In this document: piece after piece, positions 39,518 to 52,925 of the stretch
Numbering within the stretch: the stretch's first letter is position 1
Layout of the letters: each line of letters begins with the position of its first letter
Origin: Chromera velia
Taxonomy: Eukaryota; Sar; Chromeraceae
Assembly (NCBI GenBank): GCA_018398765.1
Contig: JAHBMJ010000455.1
Span: forward strand, 1-64,000
Length of the DNA stretch: 64,000 nt
Direction: 5' to 3'
The notes under the pieces: model-generated
What the model saw: the letters and a program-made list of their open reading frames with translations, nothing else
What the model was told of the DNA's origin: nothing
Database searches by the model: none
Position numbers and translations under genes: made by a program

Positions 39518-42500
39518 CACTTCTCTGAACGATGCTTCCTCCTTAGACGCGCTTCGCCTCATGCGTCCCACTTGTCTGACCACGCGCTCTCCCTCCCTCC
39601 CTCCCTCCCCCCTCCCTCCCTCCCTGCCTCATGCCTCTTTCCTTCCCCTCTTCCCGTTCTGACAACACAGCACGAGACCCGCAAAGAGAGAGAGAAGAGA
39701 AGGACGTTCGGTCTGATCGCCTTCGTGCAAGGGCGAATAAACAATTTCATCACCGAGACCGGTTGGAGAGGGACGGAGGGAGTGGGTGAGTGAGTGGATC
39801 GGACAGACAACGCATGCACGTTGCAAGAAACACACGCAGACACTGCATGCATGCATGGGTGTGCTTGAATAAATAAGGATCGAGGGAGGTCCCTACAGTG
39901 GGGAGTGTCCTTCCCTTCCCCCCCCCCCACTTCTTTCTCCCTCCCTCCCTCCCCCACCGGACGTTCTGGTTGATGGGCGGGAGGGCCAGCTTCCCTTCCC
40001 TCCCCGTCCCTGAGAGAAGGGCGAGAAGGAACGTGTGCATGCGTGTCCGACTGCCAGCCTGCCTGCCCGACTCTCACTCCACTCATGCATGTCCATCTAC
40101 GCATTCGTCACAAGACAGATAGACCGACAGACCGATCGGCGTGCCTCCTCCCCTCGATTCCATGAATGGAATTGGCAGCATGGCCTTTCTTCTTCGTACG
40201 TTCATCGATCTCTCCGTGCCGTTCTCTCTCTTCTTCCTCTGTCCTGCGTGTGCAATCCAATTATGCCTGCCAACCATTTTTCATACGTGCGTGCGAGCGT
40301 ACCTTATGATACTTGGTTACATGTTGTGCATGCCTGTTGATATGCAAACCAACCGGGTCACCTCCAACCGCCTCGCAATCCCACTCATTCGGTTGGTCGT
40401 TCAGATTTCAGGCAGAAAAGACGAGGAGGTTCTGTCTGCCTACTCTCTCACACGTCAAGAAAGAGCCCGATGTCTTTCCCAATCCGAGAATACTTGCGGG
40501 ACTGCGACAGGCAGGGAGGGAGGGAACAAAGAAGAAAAGGAAAAGACACGCGGCAAACAGCCAACATGACTGAACTGAATGGCGGACCGCAAAAGAAGAA
40601 AACAGAAAAGGACCAAGCCCTCCATGCCCCTCTCGTCTTCTAATTCTCTCTAAAAGGACGCGACTAGAGGCGTAATTTATCTAACCAGCCTCTCCATTGG
40701 AAGCGCCCCCCGGCACATTCACAAGACCTCCTTTCGACGGAGGGAGGGATTCCCATGCAGCCAAAATGAATTGCGTGCGTCATCCGGTTTCTCTCTCAAA
40801 CAGCTCCTAGCTCCAACAGAGAGAGAGACTGAGAGGGAGTGTGCGTGCGCGTGATCGTTCTTTGAGAGATCAGATCAGAGAAAAGAAAAGAAGAGAAGCC
40901 CTCCCTCGATTCAAGTCTCTACCGTTCTCTTCTCTTCTCTTCTCTCTCTTCGATCAGATCAGTCGGTTCGTTCCTCGCTGCCCCCTGCCTGCCCGCCTGC
41001 CCGGCTTTCTTGTCGGCCCGTGCCAGGGCGGAGTGGCCAGAGGACTCGGACCATCATTTGAGTGACTCCATCAGATAAAAGAGGGCTGATCGATCGACCG
41101 ACCGAAGAATGACGGAGGACTCCTCGCACTGGCTGGTACCGTATTTCCTACAGACACGACAGCGACGCAGGAGGGAAAAGGGACCAGGAAGGGGGGAAGG
41201 AAGGACGGGTTCTCCCTGTCTTGGGGAGCAGAGCTTGGTGCATACGTGTTTGTCTGTCTTTCTCTCTGTCCGCCTGTCTGTCCTTTTATGTGACAGACAC
41301 TCAAGGCATCGCATGCAGGAGTGAGTGGAATGAATTCATTGAGTGCAGCACGAAGGGAAGGAAGCGCCCAACGCATGCATGCATGGGAAGGGAAACCAGG
41401 AAGGAAGGAAGGAAGGAGGGTGTGCAAGTATGCATGCGTGCAGGGGGCTGGCAGGGTTGTGTGGGGTAGGGGGGAACGGAAGGTATCCGACTAACTGTCA
41501 GTGACTGACTGCTTGATTCATTGGTTGACTGACTGACTGACGGATTGACGGATTAATTCGGGTGAAACCGGACACATGGGGCCCTGCTTGGCCGGCTGTG
41601 TGTCTGTCTGTCTGTCTGGTCGATTCAGGGCGCAGAGAAGAGAAAGAGGAGGGTTGTCTAGGCCATGAAGGGGGGGAAGAGAATTGGAATTCTTCAGGAA
41701 AGGAACCAAAAGAGGATCGAGGGAAAGAAGGAAGAGAAATGTATGTGCGGATATGGCTGCCTCCCTCAATCTCTAGGTTCTACCCTCCATTGAGGGGAGA
41801 GGGAAGGAAGAGACCCAGACTGGAACGACATACGCACGCATGCACGCACGACACCTGTTGACGCTCTCCAAAGAGAAAGAGAGCTAGGACGAGAACCTCT
41901 CGATGATCGTCGAGTCACGTCGTCATGTCCCCGTGTCTTTTCTTCTTCCCTTATCCCTCGCTCCATCCCTCCCTCTGCCAGTCCGTCTTTCTCCTCCGAC
42001 AACTCTTCGTTCGGCCTTTTTCTCTCCTCCTTGTTTTCTCTGCGCGAGATCGGATCACGGAAACAGATCAGACAGGCACACAGGTTTCTTTCATGTGCTT
42101 ACTGCAGTCTCAGTGCTGCTTTGCAGTGCAGTGCGGTGGAGTAGAGAGGACGGTTCTCGGTGGGTGACGAAGGGAGCATGTCAGACTGAGTGACAGCAGG
42201 AATTAATGGGAAGAGTAAGGGCGGAATCAATCAACCAAGAAAAACTACGGATCGAAGAAAAGTAGCTGGAAGGGACGGGAGGGAATGCTCGGCTCCTTCC
42301 TTCGAATGGACTCTTTCTTTCAGGAAGAAAGAGAGAATCCATTGCACGGGCCTTCTCATTTCTCCTTCCCCTTCACACTGGTCTCCCTCTCTCTCAAGCC
42401 CTTCTTAGCATCAAGACAGAAGAGTACGGAAACAAGGGCAAGCGAATGTACTTCCTCTCTCTTTGGTAAGGATCTCTTCGTTTGCTTGTCTTTTTCTTTC

Positions 42501-43469
42501 TTCCTTTCTCTCTGCCTTGTCAAGAGGCCTCCTGCAGCAGGAAACCTCAAGAGTCCGTCTAATTGATCGACTGACGGACTGACCAAATGAGGACATCAAA
42601 CGATCCAGCGAGCAGTCTATCTCTCTCTCTCTCTCTCGCCATCTCGTCAGGCCAGACTGACGCTCTCCTTTGTCTCTATATCGTCACGGAGAGCCTGGTC
42701 TGACTCCTTGCGTGCCTGCCTGCCTGCCTGCCTCCACGGCCTTTCATTCCTTTCTTCTTTTCTTCCTTTGGCTTCCTTGCTTCTTTCTTTTCTTTCACTG
42801 CAGTACCTCTCATGATCATGCAGGCCTGATTCTTCACTGCCTTCTCCCTTCCTTCCTTCCTTCCTGCGGGAATGGAATGGAATGAATCGAGGGGAGTGGA
42901 GTGGGAGCAAACGAATGGATGGAGTGAATTGGACGAACGGCCCGCTGGATCGATCAGTGGAAGGGAGGAACAGTTTGCAGTCTTGCAGGTCATGAAGAAG
43001 AGGAAGAAGAAGAAAGGAAGACGGCCAAGGAAAACGAAAATGAAAAAAACGAGAAGGAACGATAACAATTGTATCAGGCAGGCAGGCTCGCTCCTGTCTA
43101 TGGGTGTGTGCCTACCTGAAACCTTCCATTCCTTCCTTTTCTTGTGAATTATCGACGAACACAGGAAGAAAAAACAAGAAATACAGAAGAAAGCTGAGAG
43201 AGTGTTTTGTCTGAGTCTTGTATGTCAATCTAGTTTGGTCAGACTGTACTTGTACTTGTCTGGCTGACTGACTGGCTGACTGACTGGCTGACTGTTTGAA
43301 AGCCTCAAACAACGAATCAAACAGCAAAGCAAGGGATCGGGTTGCCTGCTCTGCCGGTGCATTCTTCACTTCTCCCCACAGCAATCAATCACTCAATTCC
43401 TCACTCAATCACTCAATTCCGTATCCACCAGAGAGGTGCAGTCATCCATCCGAATGGATCGGGAAGAAA

Positions 43470-43730
43470 GACTTCGACGCTCCTTCACTGGCTCCCTCCC
43501 GCACGGGTGTGTTATGGTGAAAGAAGGGAAGGGGGGGGAAAAATAAAGTGGGGTGAATGCTGAGGCAGAGCACTCAACACGTAACGCAGACTCTGTCTGA
43601 TTGTGATCACTCAATCAATCAATCGGCCAGCGAGGAAAGAAAAGAAAAGCGATATCTTCGACTTCGACGCTCCTTCACTGGCTCCCTCCCGCACGGGTGT
43701 GTTATGGTGAAAGAAGGGAAGGGGGGGGAA
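43470..43730. repeat. 71-bp exact direct duplication, 190 bp apart
   Basis: Positions 43470-43540 and 43660-43730 are identical as read, from GACTTCGACGCTCC to GGAAGGGGGGGGAA, including the G8 run. The DNA between differs. This is not a microsatellite and indicates a recent local duplication, or an assembly duplication. Confidence 0.9.
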
Positions 43731-46650
43731 GAGTAAGAGACGGATCGAGAGAGTATTAATGATGCAAAGCGAGAGGATAAGGGGGGAAAAGAACAAGAGA
43801 GAGAAACAGACAGACACACAAACAGAGAGAGGAAGAACTTGAGATGAGGTAAACGGAGAGAAGAGGAGGAGATCGAGGGGAGGTGAAAGAAATCGAGGGG
43901 GCCTCTCCTTCCTTCCTTCCTTCCTTTGCCAGAAGGGGGAAGGAAAAACCGTGTCAGTAATCTGTCTGTCAGTCTGTCAGAGAAGGGAGGCACGGCCCTG
44001 CAGGAAGGAAGAGGGAGAGAGTGGTTGGAGGAAGCCCTTAACTTCTTTTTGTCCGGCCATCGATTGTTTGTTTGTTTGTTTGTTTGTTTGTTGCATGGTG
44101 ACTGCATGCATGACAGCGAATGTTGGGTGACGGAGGAAAGGGCTCGGTCGAATCAGGAGGTTGCGCCTTCAGGGCGGCCAGAGAGAATGAGCTGGAGAGA
44201 CTCACAGAAAGAGGAGAAGTAGCATCTGGAGAAATCTAGCTCAACCTGAGTGGGTTTCTTCTTGTTTTCCCTTGTGACTCGATCAACGCCCCTTTTTATT
44301 TCTTCTCGTCCATTCCTCAGTAAGCGAGGATGAGCGTGTGAGGAGAGCAAATTGAAAAAAGGGAGTCGATCGGAGAAGCAGAGGAAAGCAAAGCGGAGAG
44401 GCGGGGAGGGAGAGAGGGATGGAGGGAGGGAGAGACCGGGCAGAGGAATGAATAGAGGGAGGGCAGAAAGAACTGTGTACTTTTTCCTCCTGGCATTTCA
44501 TCGTTATGTATCGCCTTCCTTCCCCATGCAGGAAGGGGAGTTGGCAAGGAGGGAGGGAGGGAGGAAGAGGGGAGGGAGGACGGAACAGATGAGTGATCTG
44601 GGTGAGGCAGGCAGGTGAATGCGGAGACAACCTCTCGAGATACCCCTAGCCTTTGATCCTTTTATTTTATTTTACCGCGCCCTGCTCTCACACTCTCTGT
44701 GCCAAGCTCTCGCAGTTCGTGTGCATGTCTGCGTGCGTGCGTGCTTCTGTACGTACTGCAGCTGCATAAGTAAGTGCAACGGAAGGAAAACTGCATGGGT
44801 GCAACAGAGAGAGAGAGCTAAAGGGAAGGAAGCAGAAAGAGGACCGCATGCCATGCTATGCAGGGAAACTTTGAGGACTCGATAATGCCACGAGGGGTTT
44901 CATCTGATCGTCGCTTGCCGGCCCGTCCGATTCTTCCCTTAATTGTACAACAAGCAACACAAAGACGAAGAAGTGAACTCATCCATCCATCGTATTCGAC
45001 GGCGCTCCCTGCATGCCTGCAAGCTTTGCCGCGTGCGTGCGTCGCTAGTGCACTAGCTGTTTCTCTCTCTCTGCCCAGCTTGGTCTCTCTTTCTCTCTCT
45101 GCCCAGCTTGGTCTCTCTTTCTCTCTCTGCCCAGAAACAAACGAAAAAGAATACTTTCTCTCTCCCTCTCTCTCTTGACTGGCTCGGCCTGCCTGCCTTC
45201 CTCTCTGTCTGTCTGCATGTATCTCCGTACGATGTTGTGCTTCTTTTCTCAAACAGAGATGGACAGCAGCAAGATGGATGGAGTAGGCGTTCTGACTGTT
45301 GCCCCCCCACCCCAGCTCTCTCTCTCCGTGTGAGTTGGATCGGGAGTTGAAAGGGAATTCCAAAGGAAAGTCGACGGCGGAACGAGGGGGGGACACGAAA
45401 GGGGTGGGGGGGTGGGCAAGTGAGGGTGGATGTGGACCGGATGGAAGGGGGGGAAGGAGCAAGAATGAATGAACGCCTTTACTGATGCACGCACAAGCAG
45501 AGTGGGGCTTTCGAGGGAGAAGGGGTCACATGACTCCTTCCTTCCTAGCTCAAACAAAGAAGGAAGGAACGGCCGAGAAGAGAAGAGAACAGGAGAGACT
45601 GTGGAAAGAAAGAAAAAAAGGATTCCTTCCATGCGACGAATCGGCCGAAGTGGTTGGTTGGTTTACGTAGATTAAAGAGAGCTAGGCGGATGGGTGGGTT
45701 TCTCCAGCGCGGAATCGCAAGGCTGTCGGCGCGCGGAATCGCAAGCAGCGGTGAAGACTAAAAAACAAAGCAGATAGATGTACGCAGCGGGCAAACAAGT
45801 GGGCGTGGGTCAAGCGTCTAGCTCTGGATCCATGCGAACAAACGAGAAGAGAAGAGAAGAGAAGAGAAGAGAAGAGCGCGAGTGGTTGGTTGATTCAGTG
45901 TGGCCAGAAAGCTCGCGTCGCGACAGACGAGAAAAAGAAAAAGTCGATCAGCAGAAAAGAGAAAGGGAAAGACCACATGCAGAAAAGCTAAGAAGGAGAC
46001 CTCAAAGATGGTGCATGCTCAATGGAAGAGCACAGAAGAGAGAGAACAATAGGGAGGGAGAGAGAGAGACGGAAGGATCGAAAGAAGAAAAAAAAAAAGA
46101 GGATCGACGAGAGGTGCGAAGGGATGGGGGTTAGGTGAGAGCAACTCCATAAAATAAGACGGTTAGTTGCCCTCCCTCGCTCCCTCCCTCCCCCCCATGT
46201 GTTTGCCTGTCTGCCTCGTTCTGATAAAGATGCAGGCTCAATCGACTGACTGTTGAATGATTAAAAGGTCGAAGAAAACCGGTTAGGAAAGGGAAGGAAA
46301 GGGGCGGAAGCAGTTCCCCCTGAATGCACGTTCAGGCGACCATTGGGAGCAGCATGTGGTTTCATTGTCTTTCTTTCTGTCTGTCTGTCTTCTTGAGGTC
46401 TGCTTTTTGCACTCGTTGTCCTCTGTCTCGATCTCCGTCCTGCTTTCGCTCTACCATTCACTCGATCTATTCGGTGCGTGTCGGTGCATATGAGAGTCAT
46501 TGAGAGAAAGTGAATTAATGCCTGACCTGATCGATCGAGTGGCCTCGGAGGAAAGGCACTGCATGGCATGAAGTGGGGTGCATGCGCAGGGTGCCAGGCA
46601 GGGTGCATGATGCATGCAAGCATGAAGTTGGGACTCTTCGTTCTTTCATC
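43731..46650. other. Microsatellite-rich intergenic DNA
   Basis: Nothing coding seen. It includes (TTTG)n at 44064-44091 and a purine-rich (GAGAA)n stretch at 45844-45875. Confidence 0.5.
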
Positions 46651-48360
46651 CAGTTCTATAGATCCACTAGTAGATCCAATATTTTCTGTGTGGGTTGAAA
46701 TTGAATTTAAAGACAGTTTAAATAAAGAAAAAAGACCAAAACAGTCATTTATCGGCAAGTCAGCATATATAGGCAAAGCAGGTTGAATTCACGAGCTAAT
46801 TTCAAAAGCCACAAGTTCTAACAGGCTCAAGCTAGGGCTCAAGACGTCTTGCAAACTTGTAATAAAAAAAAAAGTCTGGCCTTAACTAGTCTTTAGAGAG
46901 CGCTAGAGAGAGGCTATCAGAGAGCGTGCATGCAAGGTCGAAACTATTTAAAAAGTTATACAAACACCTGCATGATGAAACACTTCAACATTTTTTTTTT
47001 ACTAGTTTTTTTAGAAATTAAATCACAACAGTCCGTCCGTTTAATAGTCATTTTTACAGAAAATAATTAAGAATTTTAAAAAAAAATATTGACTGATTAT
47101 CCCTCACTGATTATCCCGTGCTGCCCTCACTGATTTCCAAAGAGAGAACCCTTCCAGACAGAGGCTCTCCATGCTCTTCCTAGCAGAAAGGAAATGGCAG
47201 TCACGTCCATTAGACATAGGAAACGATCTGCACATACGCATGCTGTCCCTTTGTCTTCTTAAATCCTCTGCGAGCATCCGCCCTCTCCTGAGAGCGATGA
47301 CGGGTGGTTATGTGCAGCGGGGGGAGCTAAAGAAGTCTTGCTCGGCTTGCTCTGGCAGAAAAGTTTATGATGAGATCCACTTGCTCACGGAATGTGTGGA
47401 CACAGAGAGGGAAAGACAGAAGCTTGACGAAATCATCACTAGAATAAAGGAGCGTGCGCCTACGCACGCCTATTGAGAAACGAGTGGAAATTGCGCAATG
47501 GATGGCTGCCTCAGCTGGTAGAGGAGTGGGGGAGAATGAAAAGAAAGTCCGAGAGATGATCGCTCTTATTTCGTTGTTCCAGCCTCTGGTGGGCATAAGG
47601 GCGGTTGAGGAGTATATAGCCAAATTGGAGAGAGTTCGTGTTGACATGTGTTAATGAATCAATGCGCTAGGTCAATAAACCAACATTGCATGTCATGCCC
47701 CGTAGTTGGCCAGAGCCTAAGTGGTGGCTCACCGGCTTTAACCGCCTTAATTCAATTTAATTTTATTCAATTCATGTTTTATTTTTATATATAATTATAT
47801 ATATTCTAGTATATATTATATATAAAACATCACTAGAAACATTATCATCATCATCGATCATACATAAACCAAACTATACATTACAACATGTTTTACGTTA
47901 CGGTTTAGAGCGTTTTTGAAGAATTAAGAGCTTTAAAATGGCTTTCGACCTGATCTAACTAAAAAAACCGCGTAAAAACCCTTTCACATAAATTTTAGCA
48001 TTTCCACAGCTGAATATTATTTATTGGTGCAAGCCGACTTGGATACCTGGCAGTGGACTGCGAGGATTCCTGCATGGAACATAAAATCCTATCCCCCTAT
48101 CCTATCCTATCGATCCTACTGGCCATATTGTTCGTTTAAATTATTTTTAAAATAGACTATATGGAATTATATATAATGATGGTTTTAATCGTTATTGGTC
48201 TGTATTAAAATCTTGTTGGTCGACAATGCATGAAGGTTAATCGAATCAACACAAATGTCATAAAAAAGATCAAAATTGTGGCTTCCTTGAATTCTTGTTC
48301 TAAATATTTCTTAATTACAGCACGGTTTTTCAAGAACCTTTTTTTTTTCACTCCAACATG
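46651..48360. other. AT-rich island carrying a LINE-like 3' remnant
   Basis: The base composition changes sharply to AT-rich here and returns to the normal mixture at about 48360. Inside are the LINE-like frame (47.1-47.65 kb), an (AT)n-like tract at about 47786-47825 and a (TATCC)n run near 48090-48110. The composition suggests inserted DNA. Confidence 0.5.
47100..47654 (+). pseudogene. C-terminal remnant of a LINE-like (non-LTR retrotransposon) polyprotein
   Basis: The frame around 47171-47476 contains LLKSSASIRPLLRA and then CSACSGRKVYDEIHLLTEC, a C-x2-C-x8-H-x4-C knuckle of the kind that follows the reverse transcriptase in many non-LTR elements. The continuation lies in another frame (47454-47654: TPIEKRVEIAQWMAASAGRG, ending at TAA), so a frameshift falls at about 47455-47476. 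No reverse transcriptase is left upstream; the copy is 5'-truncated, as is usual for LINEs. About 100 bp of 3' UTR-like sequence follows. An alternative is a degraded host gene with a chance knuckle. Confidence 0.45.
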
Positions 48361-49715
48361 CCAGTGACATATGTCACTGTATGTATTCGAATGGTATCGG
48401 TTTCCCCCCACTCTCGACTCTTTTTACTGCTTTGCTTTCGACTTTGCGACAGCGAACAGGCTGGTGTACACACAACCCGTCGCAGTTTGAATTCTTCCTG
48501 CTTCAGCGCTCAATTGACGAAAGAGGCTGACGATCAACGGTGGCATGTGGAAAGGGAAGAGAAGAGAATTGGATGCAATGGTCTGATTGACTCGATCTCT
48601 GTTTCTTGCTCTGTTTCCACACCCATGCATCCTCTGTCGAAACCACGCACAGTTCTATCGACGCAGTTCTCCTTCCTTTCATGTGCGTGACCAGACAACT
48701 AACTCACTGAAAACAGAGAGAGATTGACTGTGGGAGGAATTACTTTCTTTTCTCCAGAGAGAAGAAAGAATAAAGGTGCGAGTCGATGGAGAGTCATGTC
48801 AGAACGACCACTCCCAATGTTTCCCATACTTGAGAGAAAAGTATGCTTCAGAGGGGGAAGCAAGGACTTTTCTCCCCCTCCCCTCTGCCCCTAGATGTCC
48901 CGCCCACGTGACAAGAGCACGGATGGTGCTGTGCAAAATTGCAGGAAAGGAGAATTGAGATGACAAGGCAATTTAGAAAGCTAGTGCCCAAAGACGGAAG
49001 ATTGGGAAGGAAGAAGATCGAAGCGCATCGCTGGCAGGAGAGTTGGAGGGTGTGACCAAAGAAAGGAGTGCGGGGGGGGGAAAGAGAAAGGGAAAGAAAA
49101 GAGGGACCTGATGATGGCAAATTCCTCCTGACAGCGGTGAAGTACAGCCAGGAAAAAAATGGTGAGGAGGTGAGACGGGCGAAAGAAAAAAGGGTAAACA
49201 AGATACCCGACAGAGAGAAAGACAGACAGCAAAGAGAACTTAAATTAATTGGTTCACCCCCACGAGCTAGATCGATTGAAGTACCGATAGGGTGAACAGA
49301 CCGCATGATCATGCGGAGAGAGAACGGAAAGCAGCGCAGTCTGTGCATGTCCCTTTTGTGGCCCCATTAGCTGTCGTTTTGCATGTGTGTTTCGCTGCGC
49401 TGTTCACCGGAAGAGATGAGACAGTACAGTCACGCGGGCATGTGTGAGGTGAAGGAAATACGAGGCAGCATCTTTGTGCTCCTCAAGAAAATAAGGAAGT
49501 GTAGTGACTGGAGAATACATGTCAATCGAATACAGAAAAGCACGACACATACACAAGCAAACACGTCATGTATTGCGTTTTCGGAAAAGCAAAGGAAAAT
49601 GAGTCGCTAGACAGCGCAAGAAGACGCTCTCTGATTGATCGAAGAAGCACCAGTTTGCCGGCCGGAAGATTTTTTCTCTTCTCTTCTCTTGTGAAGACGA
49701 GGATGGCCCCGACCA
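48361..49715. other. Intergenic DNA without clear genes
   Basis: Composition is mixed. A 166-codon minus-strand frame at 49348-48848 is hydrophobic and Ser/Phe-rich and matches nothing I know. Not called. Confidence 0.4.
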
Positions 49716-49945
49716 GTTTCTCCCCGTGAGCCACACAGCAGGAGAAAAGTATGGATGGAAGGACGAGATAAAACGAACGCTCGTCAGTTCATGACCGATC
49801 TGAGGACCATGCTGTTTCTCCCCGTGAGCCACACAGCAGGAGAAAAGTATGGATGGAAGGAGGAAAAAGAACGAACGCTCGTCAGTTCATGGCCGATCTG
49901 AGTGAGGACGATGGTGTTTCTCCCCGTGAGCCACACAGCAGGAGC
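49716..49945. repeat. Tandem repeat with a 98-102-bp unit, 2.3 copies
   Basis: Units start at 49716, 49814 and 49916 with GTTTCTCCCCGTGAGCCACA. The first two continue through GTATGGATGGAAGGA and GAACGCTCGTCAGTTCATG with small differences. The third stops after about 30 bp. Coding potential is not evident. Confidence 0.9.
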
Positions 49946-50230
49946 AACATCACATTCCTTCCTTTAATGGGCGATAGGCAAAAAAAAGACAGTTTGGGGA
50001 AAAGAAAGGATTTCACGATCTCCCTTCACGTCTGTCAGGACGGGGGACGAACATGAAAAAGTGGGCGAAAAAAGGTAAGCCTATGAACTCCACGCACGTC
50101 TGCATGTCGAGACGGGGGACGATCACAGCTGGGTGAGTGGGTGAAGAGGGAAAAGCCAATTCGTTTCCTACCTTTGCTTTGACACGACACGCCACAGCAC
50201 GGCATGGACATGCAGAAAGAAAGCAAGGAA

Positions 50231-50262
<32 letters not shown>

Positions 50263-51122
50263 AGAACAGAGAGCAGTGTGAGGACCAGTCCCCTTTAAAA
50301 TAAAGAAAAAGAAAGGACAGGATGCATAAAGAGACGTAAAGCGAACTATGAACGAAAGTAAATTGCCTTCTGGCGCCCTCCTCTTGCAGACCCCTCCCTC
50401 TTCCCCCCCACGATCGGACAGGACGACAGCCTTCAACACGGCCGATCGATCGAGCGCAACTTTCAAGAGGGAGACGGGTGAGGGTTGAGAGGAAAAGGAA
50501 GAAAGACGAGTAGGTAGCGATTGTGGGTGGTCACACAACTCCGTGAGGAGCCTCTGAGAGATGCACACACACCCTCCTCCCCCAATCAGTGCGATCCTTC
50601 GTGCATCTTTCTACTGCATGTGCCATACAACCTTTATTGATACCCTCCCCGGCCGCTTTTACTTCTTTCTTTCAGCCATTTACAGCAGTCAAAATACAGG
50701 CAGGCAAGCAGAGAGGAAGGAACAACTGCATGACTGCATGAGAGAAAGAGACCCACCCGTACTGTCTGTCAAATTGTACCCACCCGAACCCTCCCTTGGT
50801 TGAAATCTCGTTTGCCCATTTATAGCGATATTGCAGCAGTCAAAAAAAAGAAAGGGGGGGACGACTGAGAGAAAGAGAGACGACGATCCTCGTCCGAAGT
50901 CTCTCCTTCTTTCTTTCCTTTCACCTCCCGCCCCCCCTCCCTTCATCATCCATCCATCCATCCATCTATTCGCCTTGGTTGAATGCTCGTCACTTCCTTC
51001 GGGTACTTCTGAGAGGAGAAAGCAAGCGAAGCGAGTGATCAGTCGACTCTCTCTTCCTCTCTCCCCTCTTCCCCATCGAAACTTCTTTCTTGTACTTTCT
51101 TCTTTCTACACCCCGATCTCTC
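49946..51122. other. Intergenic, 3' flank of the glycosyltransferase gene
   Basis: Holds (GAAA)n at 50237-50262 and short pyrimidine tracts. No gene seen. Confidence 0.45.
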
Positions 51123-52894
51123 TCACACCTGATCTGATACGAGAGGGAGGCCGAGCCCATTTCCTGCTCTCTCCCCTCCTCCTTCGTTCCTCTGGCCGCC
51201 CCAAGAGAATGACTGAAAGAAGGCACTTCCAGGCTGGAAGAGAGAGCGCTCAGGAGGAGGAGGAGGAGGAGGTGCGGGCACTCCAGGGATCACTCCTCTC
51301 CCGCTTTCTACGTCTGCTTCTTCGTGCCCCGTCTCCTGAATCTGCCCCAACTCCAGACCCGCACCCGCTCCTTTTGGCTGAGGAGGGGGTCTCTGGGAGA
51401 AGTAGGTGGCGGCTGCAGAGGAGCGGTTAGATCTGAACCCGTCTCTGTCTCTGGGCGACTGAGTTCCCCCCCACCCTCTTGCGTGTGCCTGGGCGAGAGG
51501 GACGGGGCCTTCTGTGTGTGGTGCTCTCATTGAGGGGGACATCATTCTGTCTCTGTCTGGAGGGGCCTGGGCCCTCTCACCCTCGTCCTCCAGCACACGG
51601 GGGGACCCCTCTGTCCTGAAACTGTCGTTGGGACCACCCGAGGCCGTGAGCTGCTTTGAGGCGTTGAGAGGTGAACCCTCGGGGGCTGTTTGGCCCTCTG
51701 CAGACATACACGCGGGGGGACACAGGGCGGGAGGGAGGGAGTGATGAATGGAAGGGAGGGAGGACGCATGCGTGTGATGTGTGTGTCCGCAGGCAGATAG
51801 AGAGGAGAGGGAAAACCAGGGAGGAAAACTGCCTCAAGAGACCCAACAAGCAAGCAGGGATGTCTGCCGGAAGTGAAGGGGGAAACAAAGAGAATCGAAA
51901 GCCCAGACAGACAGGGCCCCGACAGGCAGAGGTGTTTAGGAAATAAGTGGACGGACGAATAACACCGTGAGGTGAATGGAAATACACATCTTGAGCCACG
52001 GTGGGAGTGGGAGGCACGCAGGGGAGGAGAGCAGATCACCGAAGGTACAAAGAGGAGCCGGGAAGGAGAAAGCCGGGAGGGAGAAAAGCTTTCAGTGAAG
52101 CGGCCTCTATACACTTTCTTCTTTCTGCCCTCCCTGCCTTTCTTGTTCTTTCTCTCTAATGTGACCAACCAACCGACCGACCGACCTTCCGGTTTTGTCA
52201 CCTCCTGTGCAAGTTCTGCATCCGATCCTCCGCCGAGACCGTCAAACTCTTTTCTCACAACATGGAACTCGTTGCTCTTGGACCATGTGCAAAACGCGTA
52301 GACGGTGGCTGCGTGCAGGCAGGAGCATTTTTGGTATCATATGAAGGTGATTCGCCGAAAAAAGACTCTAGAGAGAGCGAGTGCGACGAGGGACACATCA
52401 AGTGGTTGTCCTTCGATCCGTCCAACAGAAGGCGAAGGAGACCCGAGGGAGCCCAAAAGACAGACAGACAGACTATATCGATGTGTTTCTTCTTCTCCCT
52501 TCTTTTCTTCATGTACAGAACAGACAAAAAGAAACAAAGAAAAAAAAAAAAACAGAACAAACAATGAAACAACGTGGGCAGGGGGCCAGACAGACGGAAA
52601 GAAGCAGAAATGGGAAAGAGAAAGATAGAGGAGAGCAGCAACAGAGAGAAACATGAGGAACCGAATCAACAGTACTTACCAATACATTCGTACAGCTGAA
52701 ACAGCACGAAGCACGATGAACAAAACGCCGGAATGATGATCTTGTGCCAGACGAGGCCGAGCAGCCAGTTTCCCCACGCGTCTTCCGGCAGGACTCCAGG
52801 AGGCAGTTGTTTGAATTGGTGGAGGGCCCCAAATCCGTACCCCCACATGTAGAGACTCTGCACGATCGAGAGTTGGGTGGGTCGTTACACATGC

Positions 52895-52925
<31 letters not shown>

